Below are positions 42,485 to 51,280 of a DNA stretch of 64,000 nucleotides, piece after piece. This stretch comes from CAXSBR01 sp964236495. GTDB lineage: Bacteria; Actinomycetota; Actinomycetes; Mycobacteriales; Jatrophihabitantaceae. How positions within the stretch are numbered: the first letter of the stretch is position 1; the number at the start of each line of letters is the position of its first letter. The notes under the pieces were generated by a model that saw only the letters and a program-made list of their open reading frames with translations, did no database searches and had not been told where the DNA came from. Where the stretch lies: NCBI GenBank assembly GCA_964236495.1, contig CAXSBR010000015.1, positions 1 to 64,000 of the forward strand, written 5' to 3'. Position numbers and translations under genes: made by a program.

Positions 42485-43198
42485 TCAGCGAGCGAACGGT
42501 TCTGCGACGGCGACGACGTTTTCCCGGTAGGAGTGCTTGGCGCGGTCGAAAGTTCCGCCGCAGCTGATGACGGCTAACCGGGGTGGTCCGGTTCGGGTGA
42601 ACAGCGACCGGGGCAGGCCTGCGGTTTTGACGTAGAAGTGCAGCGACACCACCCGGTAGGCGGCGGTGCTGTGGCCGGCCGCCAGTTCGATGCTGTCGCC
42701 GGCTTTGACCTGGTCGAGATGGAACAGGGCACCTAGTCCTCGGGTGGCGCTGTCGATGTGTCCGACGATGACGGTGGTGCCGGTGTCGGCGCCGGCCAGT
42801 GTGCCACCTAGCCACCAGCCGACGGTCTGCGGTCGGTCAGGTGGGATCAGGGCGCCGGCGTCGCTGGTCACCCCGACGACCGGCGCGCTCACCTCCAGGC
42901 CGGGGATCCGCACTGATATGGGAACGAAAGCCGAGACATAAGTTGCTTCGGGCTTCGCGTCAGGAATGGGAGACGTCGCCGCCCCGGACGTCGGCGCCGG
43001 TGTGACGGACCCTTTACGTCCGCCAGCAGCCGGTACCGACGCCGCGACGCTGTACTGCGAGGGCAGGCGCTTGCCGCTGACAAGCACCAGCCCCGACCGC
43101 GCCACCAGCCCGATCCCGGCTACAGCCATCAACACGAACGCGACGCTGAGCGCAGAGTCGCGTTGTCGCCGCTGTCGACGGGCGCCGGGACCGGACAT
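42485..43198 (-). CDS. Class F-like sortase
   Basis: A 237-residue protein with one N-terminal membrane helix (about residues 15-40), a Pro/Ala linker and a sortase domain: VPISVRIPGLEVSAPVVGV, DRPQTVGWWLGG, catalytic His in VGHIDSATRGLGALF, Cys in LAVISCGGTFD and Arg in HSYRENVVAVA. All three catalytic residues are present. The gene directly follows the DUF4142 surface-protein gene (22 bp gap), which is the probable client. Close in sequence pattern to the sortase at 48677. Confidence 0.87.
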   Translation of the reverse strand: MSGPGARRQRRQRDSALSVAFVLMAVAGIGLVARSGLVLVSGKRLPSQYSVAASVPAAGGRKGSVTPAPTSGAATSPIPDAKPEATYVSAFVPISVRIPGLEVSAPVVGVTSDAGALIPPDRPQTVGWWLGGTLAGADTGTTVIVGHIDSATRGLGALFHLDQVKAGDSIELAAGHSTAAYRVVSLHFYVKTAGLPRSLFTRTGPPRLAVISCGGTFDRAKHSYRENVVAVAEPFAR

Positions 43199-43220
43199 GG
43201 GTGCTGTACAGACAGCCGGC

Positions 43221-43919
43221 TCAGCGAGCCCCAGCGCGCGCGAAGCTGCGACGCCGTCGGGTCAGTCCGAGCCCGGCGCCGATCACCAGTAGCACGCCGA
43301 GCGCACCTTCCAGCCATGCCGCGCGCGCACTGCCCGCGCTCGTCGTGGCCGCAAAGCCACCGGTGCCAGCCGGCACCGAGGTCGGGTTGCCGGCCAGCGT
43401 CGACACTGCGTCCTGAGCCATCGTTAGATGCATCTGCGCCACCGGCAGGTAGTACTTGGCGTATTTCACGACTGAGCTGTCGCTGCCGCCGGAGATCTCG
43501 GTCTTCGTTCCGGCGATGCTGATCTTGTGCCCGGCCACCTGGAACTGCGAGTAGGTCAGATCGAACGTGCTCGCACTGACCGACTTCAGGGTCGCGGCCT
43601 GGCCCTGCTGGACGGCGTTCGGCGCGGAGGGAAGGGTGATGCTCTGGCTGGTGGCCAACGTCTTCAGCTTCGCCATCGCCGCCTCGTGGTCGCTGATGGT
43701 CTTCGTTGCCAACGCACGCACCGTAACCGAGTGCGACCGCTGCAGCGCGATCGAGCCGATCGTGATCTCGGCCAGGTTTACCTGTTCGTTCGCCATCGCG
43801 AAGGCCTTGTCCGACGCTGTCGGCGCGGCGTTCGCCGCCGGAGCCGAACCAATGACGGCAACGGTTGCCGCCGACAGTGCACCCGCGAGTGCAACTGACT
43901 TGACGCTGAAACGGTTCAT
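43221..43919 (-). CDS. Secreted DUF4142 protein with C-terminal anchor
   Basis: A 232-residue protein, ATG 43919 with GGAG upstream. Sec signal peptide (AlaAsnAla-type cleavage near residue 31), a DUF4142 four-helix bundle (AMANEQVNLAEITIGSIALQ, SHSVTVRALATKTISDHEAA) and a C-terminal membrane helix followed by TRRRRSF. DUF4142 domains are ferritin-like but usually lack metal ligands. The tail looks like a sorting signal without LPxTG. Paired with the sortase downstream. Confidence 0.83.
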   Translation of the reverse strand: MNRFSVKSVALAGALSAATVAVIGSAPAANAAPTASDKAFAMANEQVNLAEITIGSIALQRSHSVTVRALATKTISDHEAAMAKLKTLATSQSITLPSAPNAVQQGQAATLKSVSASTFDLTYSQFQVAGHKISIAGTKTEISGGSDSSVVKYAKYYLPVAQMHLTMAQDAVSTLAGNPTSVPAGTGGFAATTSAGSARAAWLEGALGVLLVIGAGLGLTRRRRSFARAGAR

Positions 43920-44102
43920 AAAACATATCCTCCGCAGAGTGGGTGAGCCGGCCGGTGCGCGCAGTGTGCTCTAGCTCCACGGCCTTGCCCTCGACGCTAC
44001 GACGGCCAAGCGCGCCGCGCTCCCTTTTCTTGAGCAGTTACTCAGCCGATCGACGGCTTGGTGCCTCTCCTCTGCCTGATACTCATTCGGCAACTTCGCA
44101 CT

Positions 44103-44124
44103 GAGTGTCACAGTGAGTGTCACA
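44103..44124. promoter_or_regulatory. Candidate integrase arm sites, right end
   Basis: GAGTGTCACA occurs twice (44103-44112 and 44115-44124), 119 bp inside the right attachment copy. The octamer GTGTCACA matches the pair next to the integrase at the left end (13289, 13300) with nearly the same spacing (12 against 11 bp). Confidence 0.6.
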
Positions 44125-44242
44125 GCCGCCCCGTGCCAGTGTGTGTCGCCCAGTGACGGCTCGGACTAAAATCGCCTGTAAACGATGGAGTATTGGCCCT
44201 CAGTGACATCAACCGACACTGCGCGTAACGTCAGAAATAGCG

Positions 44243-44287
44243 CTCGTAATGAGGAGGTCTAGGGTTCGATTCCCCAAGGCGGCTCCA
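44243..44287 (+). repeat. attachment site: tRNA-Thr(CGT) 3' fragment, right copy
   Basis: 45 bp, identical to the 13187 copy except for two transitions (positions 12 and 33). One of them creates an A-C mismatch in the T stem. No 5' tRNA half is present. This is the right boundary of the island; sequence beyond is probably chromosomal. Confidence 0.88.
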
Positions 44288-44435
44288 ACCAGGGCCCGCA
44301 AGGTTGGGCGTTCCTACCCAGTCTCATGCCTGACATCCTTCTCGTGTCTCCGGCTGTGGTCCCCGGATGGTCCCCCGACCCTCGCCGCATTCTCCCAGCG
44401 GTTCACGTCGATCATGTGCCCGTAGAGATCAACTG

Positions 44436-45640
44436 TCATGGTCGCTGGGGCATCACCCAATTCGCTGTTTGTTGGCGTTGTGGCTGCCCGGCGTGTGTCG
44501 CGGGTCGGGCGGTGGGGGTGGCGTCGTAGGGCAGGGTGAGTTCGACGCTGGCGCCGCCGTGGTCGTTTCGCTCGATCCGCAGGGTCCCGTGGTGGCTGGT
44601 GGCGATGGCGTGGACGATCTGCAATCCGAGTCCTTTCGGTCGCTGTTCGCGGGGGAGGTCGTCGTCGAGGGCAAGGTCGACTGCGTCAGCGGCGAAGCCG
44701 GGGCCCGTGTCGGAGACGACGATGCGCGTCGCGGTGTTCGTGACGCTCGCCGTAACCGCGACGGTGCCGCCGCGCGGGGTGTGTCGCAAGGCGTTGTCGA
44801 GCAGGTTGACCAGAGCTTGGCGTAGTCGGAGTGCGTCGGCGTCGATCGTGGTGTCGGGCGCATCGGTGGTGAGCGTGACACCGAGTTCGAGGGCGCGGGC
44901 GGTGAACATGGCGGTCGCGGATTGGAGGGTCGGGCGGAGCGAGAGGGGCTGTCTGTGCAGGGGCATGCGGCCGTTGCTGGTGCGGGCCAGGACGAGGAGG
45001 TCTTCGGCGAGTCTGGCGAGTCGGTCGATTTCCTGCGACACGCTGTGCAGCGCGGTGGTGAGCTCGTCGGAGCTACGGTGACGGCTGAGGGAGAGGTCCA
45101 CTTCCGCGCGAAGCGCGGTCAGCGGGGTGCGCAGCTCGTGGCTGGCACGTTCGAGGAATACGCGCTCGTGACGGAAGGCCTGGTCGAGGCGTTCCAGCAT
45201 GTCGTTGAGCGTGTCGGCCAGGCTACGCAGCTCGTCGCGCGCCTGGGGGACGGTCAGCCTACGGTCCAGCCCGGAAGCGGTGATGGCCGCGGCCTGTCGA
45301 CGCAGCCGTTCCATCGGAAGCAGGGCGAGCCCGGCCACGAACCACCCGGCCAGACAGGCAGCCGCGATCGCCGCGGGGCCGCCGAGCAACATCACCTGCT
45401 TAAGCCTTCCCAGTGCGTCGGAACGGTCGGCCATGGTGGTGCCCACGACCAGCACGGCCGAGGTGCTCGCTGGGTCGACGGGCAGCGCGAGCAGGCGGGC
45501 CGTACCGACCACATTGCGCACCGGCCGTTGGACGAAGGTGGGCTGCGCAACGCGGGCCAGCTCGTCACGGACGAGCAACGGGTCGGTAAATCCGCTGCTG
45601 GCGCTCAGGATGCGTCCGTTGCGGCTGAGCAGCCGTTCAC
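44436..45640 (-). pseudogene. Sensor histidine kinase lacking its N-terminus
   Basis: Readable kinase sequence begins at about 45640 (ERLLSRNGRILSASSGFTDP) with a start possible only at TTG 45578. It retains the second membrane helix, HAMP (LPMERLRRQAAAITASGLDR), the His box FLERASHELRTPLTALRAEV, N box LVNLLDNALRHTPRGG, and D/G boxes VSDTGPGF and GLGLQIVHAIA. The first membrane helix and most of the outer sensor domain are gone, joined instead to the 3' end of the neighbouring secreted-protein gene. The partner response regulator is not adjacent. The kinase core could still fold, but signal sensing is lost. Confidence 0.75.
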
Positions 45641-45958
45641 CACGCGTGTTCGGACGCCGTCGATCATTTTCGTCTTTCGCGAGGGTGCGAAGATGTCAAT
45701 GGCTGTACCACCGTCTTTCGTGCCGGCGTAGACGTAGGTCTTTCCTGGACGCAGCGGGAAGTACGGGTTGGTGACGTTGGCGCTGAAGTCTGAGGGGTGG
45801 ATCGTGGGATGATAGGCGTCGCCGGGTCCGAACAGTGGCAGCGTGCAGCGCGCCCCGCTACAGCGCGCCGCCTCCGCCCTGGCGCCCACGGCCTGCGCGG
45901 ACGTCGACACGCTCACGGCCAGGACCATCACGGTTATTGCGATAACACTGCGCTTCAT
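45605..45958 (-). pseudogene. 3'-truncated secreted protein gene
   Basis: It starts at ATG 45958 (GAGAGG 7 nt upstream) with a Sec signal peptide, then NVTNPYFPLRPGKTYVYAGT and KMIDGVRTRVV, the opening of a family of secreted proteins with a YxY-rich beta domain. The frame then enters histidine-kinase sequence and stops at 45605. So the gene has lost its 3' part by the same deletion that removed the kinase N-terminus. Confidence 0.68.
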
Positions 45959-46178
45959 CGTTCTGCCTCTCCATCGGGTGGGTGAACGAGGCGACCGTAT
46001 GGCGCGGATAGTTAGAGAACTGTCAGATCACAGAACAGATCCCCAGGTGAAATCGTCGAGTTGGGCTGCCGGTCTCGAACGACATCGGCGGCCGTGACGC
46101 CCACCTAGGGCGGAGTCGCGGACGTCCGCCATCAGCTACAGGCGAGATAGGCCGGGAACTTGGCGTGGGCCGACAGGG

Positions 46179-47606
46179 TCAGAAGCCGGTTGCGTCGGTG
46201 ATCGTTCGGGTGGCATCGATTATCGGATGGTGCGCGAGTTCGCCGATGGTGGTGACACCGAGGGCTTGCGTGAGCAGCGCTGCCTTGGCCGCGCTGAGGC
46301 CGGTGAGCGCGTCGAGCGGGGCGGCGGCCAGTTCGCCCGCTGACCTGCCGGTGTAGCGCTTGTCGACCAGCTCATCGAAGTGAGAAGCGGGCGCCGGAGC
46401 CGGCTTCGGTGTCGGGACGTGCGGGGGCGGTTTGGGTGGGTTCGCGCGGACAACGCCGTCGGTGGGCGCGGGCAGCACACTGCCGTCGAGGGTGACCAGG
46501 GCGGGCATGGGTTGGCCGGTCGGGCCGGGCCACGGCGCCGGCGCCGGCGGTGTGGGGGTCGGCGTTGGCGCGGTGGGTTGGGTGATGGTGCTGCCGTGCG
46601 CCGGCGGGACCGGGCGGGTCAAGGTGGGGTCGACGTGGCCGGCAAGGGTGGGGGCGTCATCGACGCGGGCGACGCCCATCGGCGGAAGACCGAGCAGGTC
46701 GAGAATCGTCTTCGGGATGCTGGCGTGGGAATGCCATTGGCTGTCGATGCGTTGGGCGACTTTGCCGCCGAACATGATCAGTGGGATGCGAGAACCGCCG
46801 ATCACCTGGAACCCGTCGGGATGCAACGCGTCAGCGACGGTCTCGATCGCCGGGGTGGGTACGGAGTCTGCGTACCCGCCCCAGTCGTCCCAGGTCAGGA
46901 TGAAGGTGGTGTCGGGCCAGCCGCCGCCGTCGATGACGGCTTGCACCCGTTGCCAGATCAGGTCGTGGCCGTGGGTGACGTAGTCGGGGTTGTTGGTGGC
47001 GGGTGGGTGTTCGTCGTAGGCCGCGGGGGACCACACGTAGCAGATCTGAGGTAGGTCACCGGCTTTGGCCATCGGGATGAACTCGCCCGGGCGGCGCACG
47101 TTGTCGACGCCGGGTGCGGTGTTCAGGCTGGTGTAGAACTTCGTCGGGTAGCCGGTGTCATCAGGGAACGCCGCCCACGACAGTCCGGCCGCTTGGGCGA
47201 CGGTGAAGATCGAGGGCAGGTCCCACACCGGGTGCACACCGACGAACGGTGGGTTCTTCAATGTCGGGCTCTGGCCGCCGATGGCGAGCATGTGCCCGGA
47301 GGTGGAGTTCGACCCGAGCCCGAAATGGTGGTCGGCGAACACGAACTGTTTGGCCAGCCAACTGTAGAACGGGATCACCGTGTCGTTGTCGATCTGCACC
47401 GCCAGCGCCGGGTAATCGCCCATCGCGTAGTGCACCCAGGCGTTACGGTCGTGCGGCTGGTCGAAGTTCGGCGGCGCCTCCAACAAGCCACCGCCGTCGG
47501 CGACCGCAGCACCCCACGCCGCCATCGTCGGGAAGTAGAAATCTGTCGTCTTGTTCTCCTGCACGAACACGACCACGCGGTGACCGGGCAACGACGGCTG
47601 ACTCAC
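46179..47606 (-). CDS. Phosphoesterase (phospholipase C/acid phosphatase family) with HhH-like tail
   Basis: A 475-residue protein from GTG 47606, behind a strong GGAGGAGG. The N-terminal motif HRVVVFVQENKTTDFYFPTM corresponds to the ENRSFDHYFG box of the phosphoesterase family, followed by HHFGLGSNSTSGHM, LTWDDWGGYADSVP (metal ligands) and SHASIPKTILDLLGLPP. After a Pro/Thr-rich linker (~residues 345-405), the C-terminus LTGLSAAKAALLTQALGVTT resembles a helix-hairpin-helix module. No signal peptide is visible, unlike most relatives, so location is uncertain. It probably cleaves phosphate esters; substrate unknown. Confidence 0.78.
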   Translation of the reverse strand: MSQPSLPGHRVVVFVQENKTTDFYFPTMAAWGAAVADGGGLLEAPPNFDQPHDRNAWVHYAMGDYPALAVQIDNDTVIPFYSWLAKQFVFADHHFGLGSNSTSGHMLAIGGQSPTLKNPPFVGVHPVWDLPSIFTVAQAAGLSWAAFPDDTGYPTKFYTSLNTAPGVDNVRRPGEFIPMAKAGDLPQICYVWSPAAYDEHPPATNNPDYVTHGHDLIWQRVQAVIDGGGWPDTTFILTWDDWGGYADSVPTPAIETVADALHPDGFQVIGGSRIPLIMFGGKVAQRIDSQWHSHASIPKTILDLLGLPPMGVARVDDAPTLAGHVDPTLTRPVPPAHGSTITQPTAPTPTPTPPAPAPWPGPTGQPMPALVTLDGSVLPAPTDGVVRANPPKPPPHVPTPKPAPAPASHFDELVDKRYTGRSAGELAAAPLDALTGLSAAKAALLTQALGVTTIGELAHHPIIDATRTITDATGF

Positions 47607-47836
47607 AAACCCCTCCTCCGGCTCGACAACAAAATCAGCATGCCCTGGGCTGGTGAGCACCGCAGATAACCGGGGATGAACATCAGGTGAGCTGACGTGT
47701 CGCCGCACGATGGGCTCTTGTCAAACCGGGCCTGCGGGTGTGTGCTGTGCGCACGGCATTGATCAACTTGCTGGCTGGTGGACGGTACGTGTGGTAGGAC
47801 TTCATGGGCCCTCGCCCTGGGTGTTCTTTCGCACGT

Positions 47837-47866
47837 CAGCGGCAGCCTTGAAACGCTGGTTTTTTT
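47837..47866 (+). terminator. Weak candidate terminator
   Basis: Stem CAGCG/CGCTG with a 12-nt loop followed by G and seven T residues. The stem is short and no gene ends close by on this strand, so it may be fortuitous. The rest of 47607-47921 shows no other feature apart from the GGGAGGA ribosome-binding site of the next gene. Confidence 0.3.
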
Positions 47867-47921
47867 GTTGGGTCGTCGGCAATCGATGCCGGGGTAACCG
47901 CTGAGTTCGGGAGGAACAGTC

Positions 47922-48629
47922 GTGTCCGTGCGTCTTGCAAGGGTAGGTGGGGTTGTCCTGGCTGCTGGGGTTGCCGCGGTCGGGTTGGGCCTGGGCGGGA
48001 CCGCCTCGGCAGCGCCGGCGACGACGGCTCCGCCAGTGCCGTCCGCGTCGTGCAAGGTGCCGTCGTTGACGATTACCCCAACCGCGGGTAAAGCCGGCAC
48101 GGTCGTGAAGGTGAGTGGGCAGAACTTTTCCGGCTGCAAACTCAAGTCCGGCTCTGTCGTCCCGACATCGGTGTTGCGCGTCAAGGTGGGGGTGGTCAAC
48201 ACCGCCACGAAGAAGAGCACCGTACTGGCCACCGTGTCGACCACCAGCGCGGGCACGTTCAGCACGTCCGTCACCATCCCGACCGAGACTGGTAGCGCCA
48301 AGATCGGTGTAGTAGCTGCCACGCAGGACCCGGCGACGAAGTTGGACTACTTCGCGGTCCGCCCGTTCCTATACCGACCCGCCGCCACCTCGTCGCCGTC
48401 GCCGTCCGCGTCGGTGACGACCACCCCGGCGCCGCCGTCGCCGAGCACATCGATGCAGCCCTCCGGCACATCAGTACCGACCGCGGTACCCGCCGGGTTA
48501 GGCAGCAGCGCCGCGACGACCAGCGCCGCCACCCGATCGGTGCAGCTCGCCGTCGGTGCCGGTGGTCTACTGCTCGCTGCGGTGGCGATGATGATGATGC
48601 GGCGGCGGCGCAGCGGTGAGCACCGCTGA
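47922..48629 (+). CDS. Secreted Ig-like protein with Ser/Pro stalk and C-terminal anchor
   Basis: A 235-residue protein from GTG 47922 behind GGGAGGA. Sec signal peptide (cleavage near TASAAP), an Ig/IPT-like beta domain (LTITPTAGKAGTVVKVSGQN, SAGTFSTSVTIPTETGSA), a Ser/Pro/Thr-rich stalk and a C-terminal helix with MMMMRRRRSG. No LPxTG motif. The stop overlaps possible start codons of the downstream sortase region. Together they form a second surface-protein/sortase pair resembling the DUF4142/sortase pair at 42.5-43.9 kb. Confidence 0.78.
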   Translation: MSVRLARVGGVVLAAGVAAVGLGLGGTASAAPATTAPPVPSASCKVPSLTITPTAGKAGTVVKVSGQNFSGCKLKSGSVVPTSVLRVKVGVVNTATKKSTVLATVSTTSAGTFSTSVTIPTETGSAKIGVVAATQDPATKLDYFAVRPFLYRPAATSSPSPSASVTTTPAPPSPSTSMQPSGTSVPTAVPAGLGSSAATTSAATRSVQLAVGAGGLLLAAVAMMMMRRRRSGEHR

Positions 48630-48676
48630 GCGCAGCACCTCCACCGACGCCCACCCAGGATCCCTACCGGCAGCCG

Positions 48677-49408
48677 GTGGGGACTGGGCGGGTGGTGCTC
48701 GCCGGCTGGGCCGTACTGGCCTTGCTCGGTCTTGGCGTCGCCGCCATAGCCGCGATCCACCTGCGGGGGGACCGCTCGACCCCAGAAGCCTTCGGCATCC
48801 CACCCGCCGTCGCGGTCACGCCAGTAGGTACCCATGCCCACACACACCGCACCGCAACCGCCGATTCCCTACCCGCCTCTGCTCGACCGCCCCGGACCAG
48901 CCGGCCGGCGACGTCACACCCGAACACGGCAGCGCCGATCGGACCTGTCGGCACGCCGGTGTCGCTGACTATTCCCAGCCTTGGTATCGCCGCGCTCGTC
49001 GAACACGTCGGCACCACCAACGGTGAACTGGGCGTCCCGGCCAATCCCGCCCACGTCGGCTGGTGGATAGGCGGAGCGCTACCAGGCTCCACCCGCGGCA
49101 GCGTCGTCATCGACGGTCACGTCGACTCCGCCGTCACCGGACCGGGCGCCCTGTTCGCGATCAGTCAACTCCACCCCAACGCCCACGTCGTCGTAGCGAT
49201 CACCACCGGCCACGCCCTCACCTACACCGTCACGGCACGCGAAATCCTGTCCAAAGCCGCCGGCCTACCCCCACGGATATTCACCACCACCGGTCCACCC
49301 CGGCTCGTCCTGATCACCTGCGGCGGCCCCTTCGACACCACCACCCGCAGCTACAAAGACAACATCGTCGTCTACGCCACACCCACTCACCCGGCCCAGC
49401 AGCCCTAG
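48677..49408 (+). CDS. Class F-like sortase
   Basis: A 243-residue protein from GTG 48677. The frame has coding character back to 48626 (LSAAPPPTPTQDPYRQPVGT), where a CTG overlaps the upstream stop; true start uncertain. One N-terminal helix, linker, then VSLTIPSLGIAALVEHVG, GWWIGGALPG, His in IDGHVDSAVTGPGALF, Cys in LVLITCGGPFD and the basic residue in TTRSYKDNIVVYA (Arg). Complete catalytic triad. Likely acts on the preceding surface protein. Similar to the sortase at 42485. Confidence 0.85.
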   Translation: MGTGRVVLAGWAVLALLGLGVAAIAAIHLRGDRSTPEAFGIPPAVAVTPVGTHAHTHRTATADSLPASARPPRTSRPATSHPNTAAPIGPVGTPVSLTIPSLGIAALVEHVGTTNGELGVPANPAHVGWWIGGALPGSTRGSVVIDGHVDSAVTGPGALFAISQLHPNAHVVVAITTGHALTYTVTAREILSKAAGLPPRIFTTTGPPRLVLITCGGPFDTTTRSYKDNIVVYATPTHPAQQP

Positions 49409-50066
49409 AACCTGCTCGGCACGCAGCACACTTAGCAGTGCACAACACGACTCGGTACAGCAGCGAGTCAGACGACGCTGATCTGAACCCACATAGCGCG
49501 TTCGGTCAGCACCCGACGCGCCGCACCCAGTCCACCCGCGGCGAGGCCACGAACCGGCAACTTGGGGGAACCCACGTTTAGCCGCCAGGGGCGGTGACGG
49601 TGACCAGGCGCCGCTCGGCCGAAGATCAAGTCGAATCTGACCACCCCGCTGGCCCAGGTCTCGACCAGGCGGCACGCAGGCCAATGCTGACCAGGCCGGC
49701 CGGGGATCATCCATCGCCGCCACCGAGCCGCTAATGACCCATTCGGAAACTGGAAACCGCCGGCATGACGCTGCGCATCGACACCCGCGTCCACGACGCT
49801 GCTCGAGCGCCCAGCGAGCCAACGGCGCCGCATCGAATCTTCCTCACGCACTCGAAATCGAGCCGAAGCCCACCAGCTGGTGCGTCGGGGCCGTCAGCGG
49901 CACGGCGTTCAGCGATCGGGCGCTTCGAACAGTGAACGCGGGGCAAAGCGTAACTGGCGTTCGACTGCAACCCGTTGTCATCGGACACTGCGGCATCGAG
50001 GCTGACCGTGGTCGGTATCTCCGGCCTCCGCACCGATGCGGAACGGACAACTCGAAAGAGGACGTC
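49409..50066. other. Intergenic region before the phosphate operon
   Basis: 658 bp without a convincing gene. Around 49911-49962 the hexamer GCGTTC recurs (49911, 49961) with an inverted GAACGC near 49936; this spacing recalls, but does not match, the GTTCACC repeats of PhoP boxes. The last bases hold the AAAGAGG ribosome-binding site of the next gene. Confidence 0.35.
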
Positions 50067-51158
50067 ATGCGTTTCACCAACAAGCTCGCGTTGAGCGCGG
50101 GCCTCGCCGTCGGCGTCGCCGTCTGTGGCGCGACGGGAGCCGCACTCGCCGATCCCCCCGCGGGCACCGTGCCCCCGGCCACCTCGATCGTGGCCGTCGG
50201 TTCTGACACCACCCAGTTCGTGGTGGACGCGATCTCCGCGCACTACAACGCCACCGCGCCGGCGCACAAGTTCTACAGCTTCGACGCGACGGGCTCGGCG
50301 ACGATCACCCCCAAGTCGGGGTGTGCCACGATCACCCGCCCGAACGGCTCCAGCGCCGGCATCGCCGCGCTCAAGGCGGGCGCCAAGACCGGCTCGAGCT
50401 ACTGCATCGACATCGCCCGTTCCTCCCGGGCGCCGAAGGCGGGCGACGGCAGCACGACCCTGCCCTTGGCCTTCGTCGCCTTCGCCAAGGACGCGGTGAC
50501 CTGGTCGGCCAACACGACCACCAATGCCCCGTCCACCCTGAGCACGGCGCAACTCAAGGCGATCTACAGCTGTGACGCGTCGCTGCTGGGTACCGGCAAG
50601 ACCGGCAAGGTCACCTGGAACGAGGTCGGTGGCACGTCGACCGCCGCCGTCGTCCCGGTCATCCCGCAGGCGTCTTCGGGCACGCGCGCGTTCTTCCTGT
50701 CCAAGATCGGTGTCACCACGCTGGGCTCGTGCGTCGTGCCGACCGACAACTCGGTCGAGGAGAACGAGGGCACAAACCCGATCTTCGCCACCAGCAACGC
50801 CGCCAATGAGATCTTCCCCTACTCCGTCGCGGTCTACCTGGCCCAGTCGGTCCACGGCCACGGCGCGGGCACCCAGGGCAAGCTGAAGCTCAAGTCCGTC
50901 AACGGCGTCGCACCCACCACGGGCACCGGCACCTCCACCACGATCAACCCCGCCTTCCCGTACAGCCGCTCGGTGTACAACGTCGTGCGCGACAACGGCA
51001 CTTCGACGCACGTGCCGACGGCACTGCAGCCGCTGCTGGGCTCGGGTGGCAACACCGGCTACATCTGCACCAACGCAACGGCCAAGGCCGACATCGCCAG
51101 CTACGGCTTCCTCAGCCTCGGCGCGAACTGCGGCGCTGTGATCAAGGCGACCAGCTGA
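50067..51158 (+). CDS. Secreted PstS-like substrate-binding protein
   Basis: A 363-residue protein from ATG 50067 (GAGG upstream). Sec signal peptide with cleavage after AALA-D, no lipobox. The binding-protein fold opens with TSIVAVGSDTTQFVVDAISA and contains GSATITPKSGCATITRPNGS, SSRAPKAGDG, LKAIYSCD and SSGTRAFFLSKIGV, the phosphate-binding loop region of PstS relatives. Unlike the two later binding proteins in this cluster it has no membrane tail, so it is free or loosely attached. Probably captures phosphate or a phosphate-containing solute outside the membrane. Confidence 0.83.
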   Translation: MRFTNKLALSAGLAVGVAVCGATGAALADPPAGTVPPATSIVAVGSDTTQFVVDAISAHYNATAPAHKFYSFDATGSATITPKSGCATITRPNGSSAGIAALKAGAKTGSSYCIDIARSSRAPKAGDGSTTLPLAFVAFAKDAVTWSANTTTNAPSTLSTAQLKAIYSCDASLLGTGKTGKVTWNEVGGTSTAAVVPVIPQASSGTRAFFLSKIGVTTLGSCVVPTDNSVEENEGTNPIFATSNAANEIFPYSVAVYLAQSVHGHGAGTQGKLKLKSVNGVAPTTGTGTSTTINPAFPYSRSVYNVVRDNGTSTHVPTALQPLLGSGGNTGYICTNATAKADIASYGFLSLGANCGAVIKATS

Positions 51159-51280
51159 ACTGTCACCACCGGGGCGTCCACGCACCGGACGCCTGAACTC
51201 CGCTCGATGCCGGTGGCCGTCTCCTCCCGGGGGCGGCCACCGGAACTCAATCCGTTGCCTCTCATTCCGAAAGGACAGCC

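Larger units (their letters stand above)
13187..44287. mobile_element. Second genomic island in tandem at the tRNA-Thr(CGT) site
   Basis: A 31.1-kb segment is bounded by two direct 45-bp copies of a tRNA-Thr 3' end (43/45 identical). A tyrosine integrase gene lies 71 bp inside the left copy. Paired GTGTCACA boxes lie just inside both ends (13289 and 13300; 44105 and 44117), as expected for integrase arm sites. The segment holds all copies of two noncoding repeat families and most of the broken genes in the window. There are no transfer genes, so it would need help to move between cells. Confidence 0.75.

Noticed and set aside
49911..49962. PhoP box upstream of the phosphate cluster
   Set aside because: GCGTTC repeats are present, but the 11-bp periodic GTTCACC pattern of actinobacterial Pho boxes is not met; noted only as a weak possibility.
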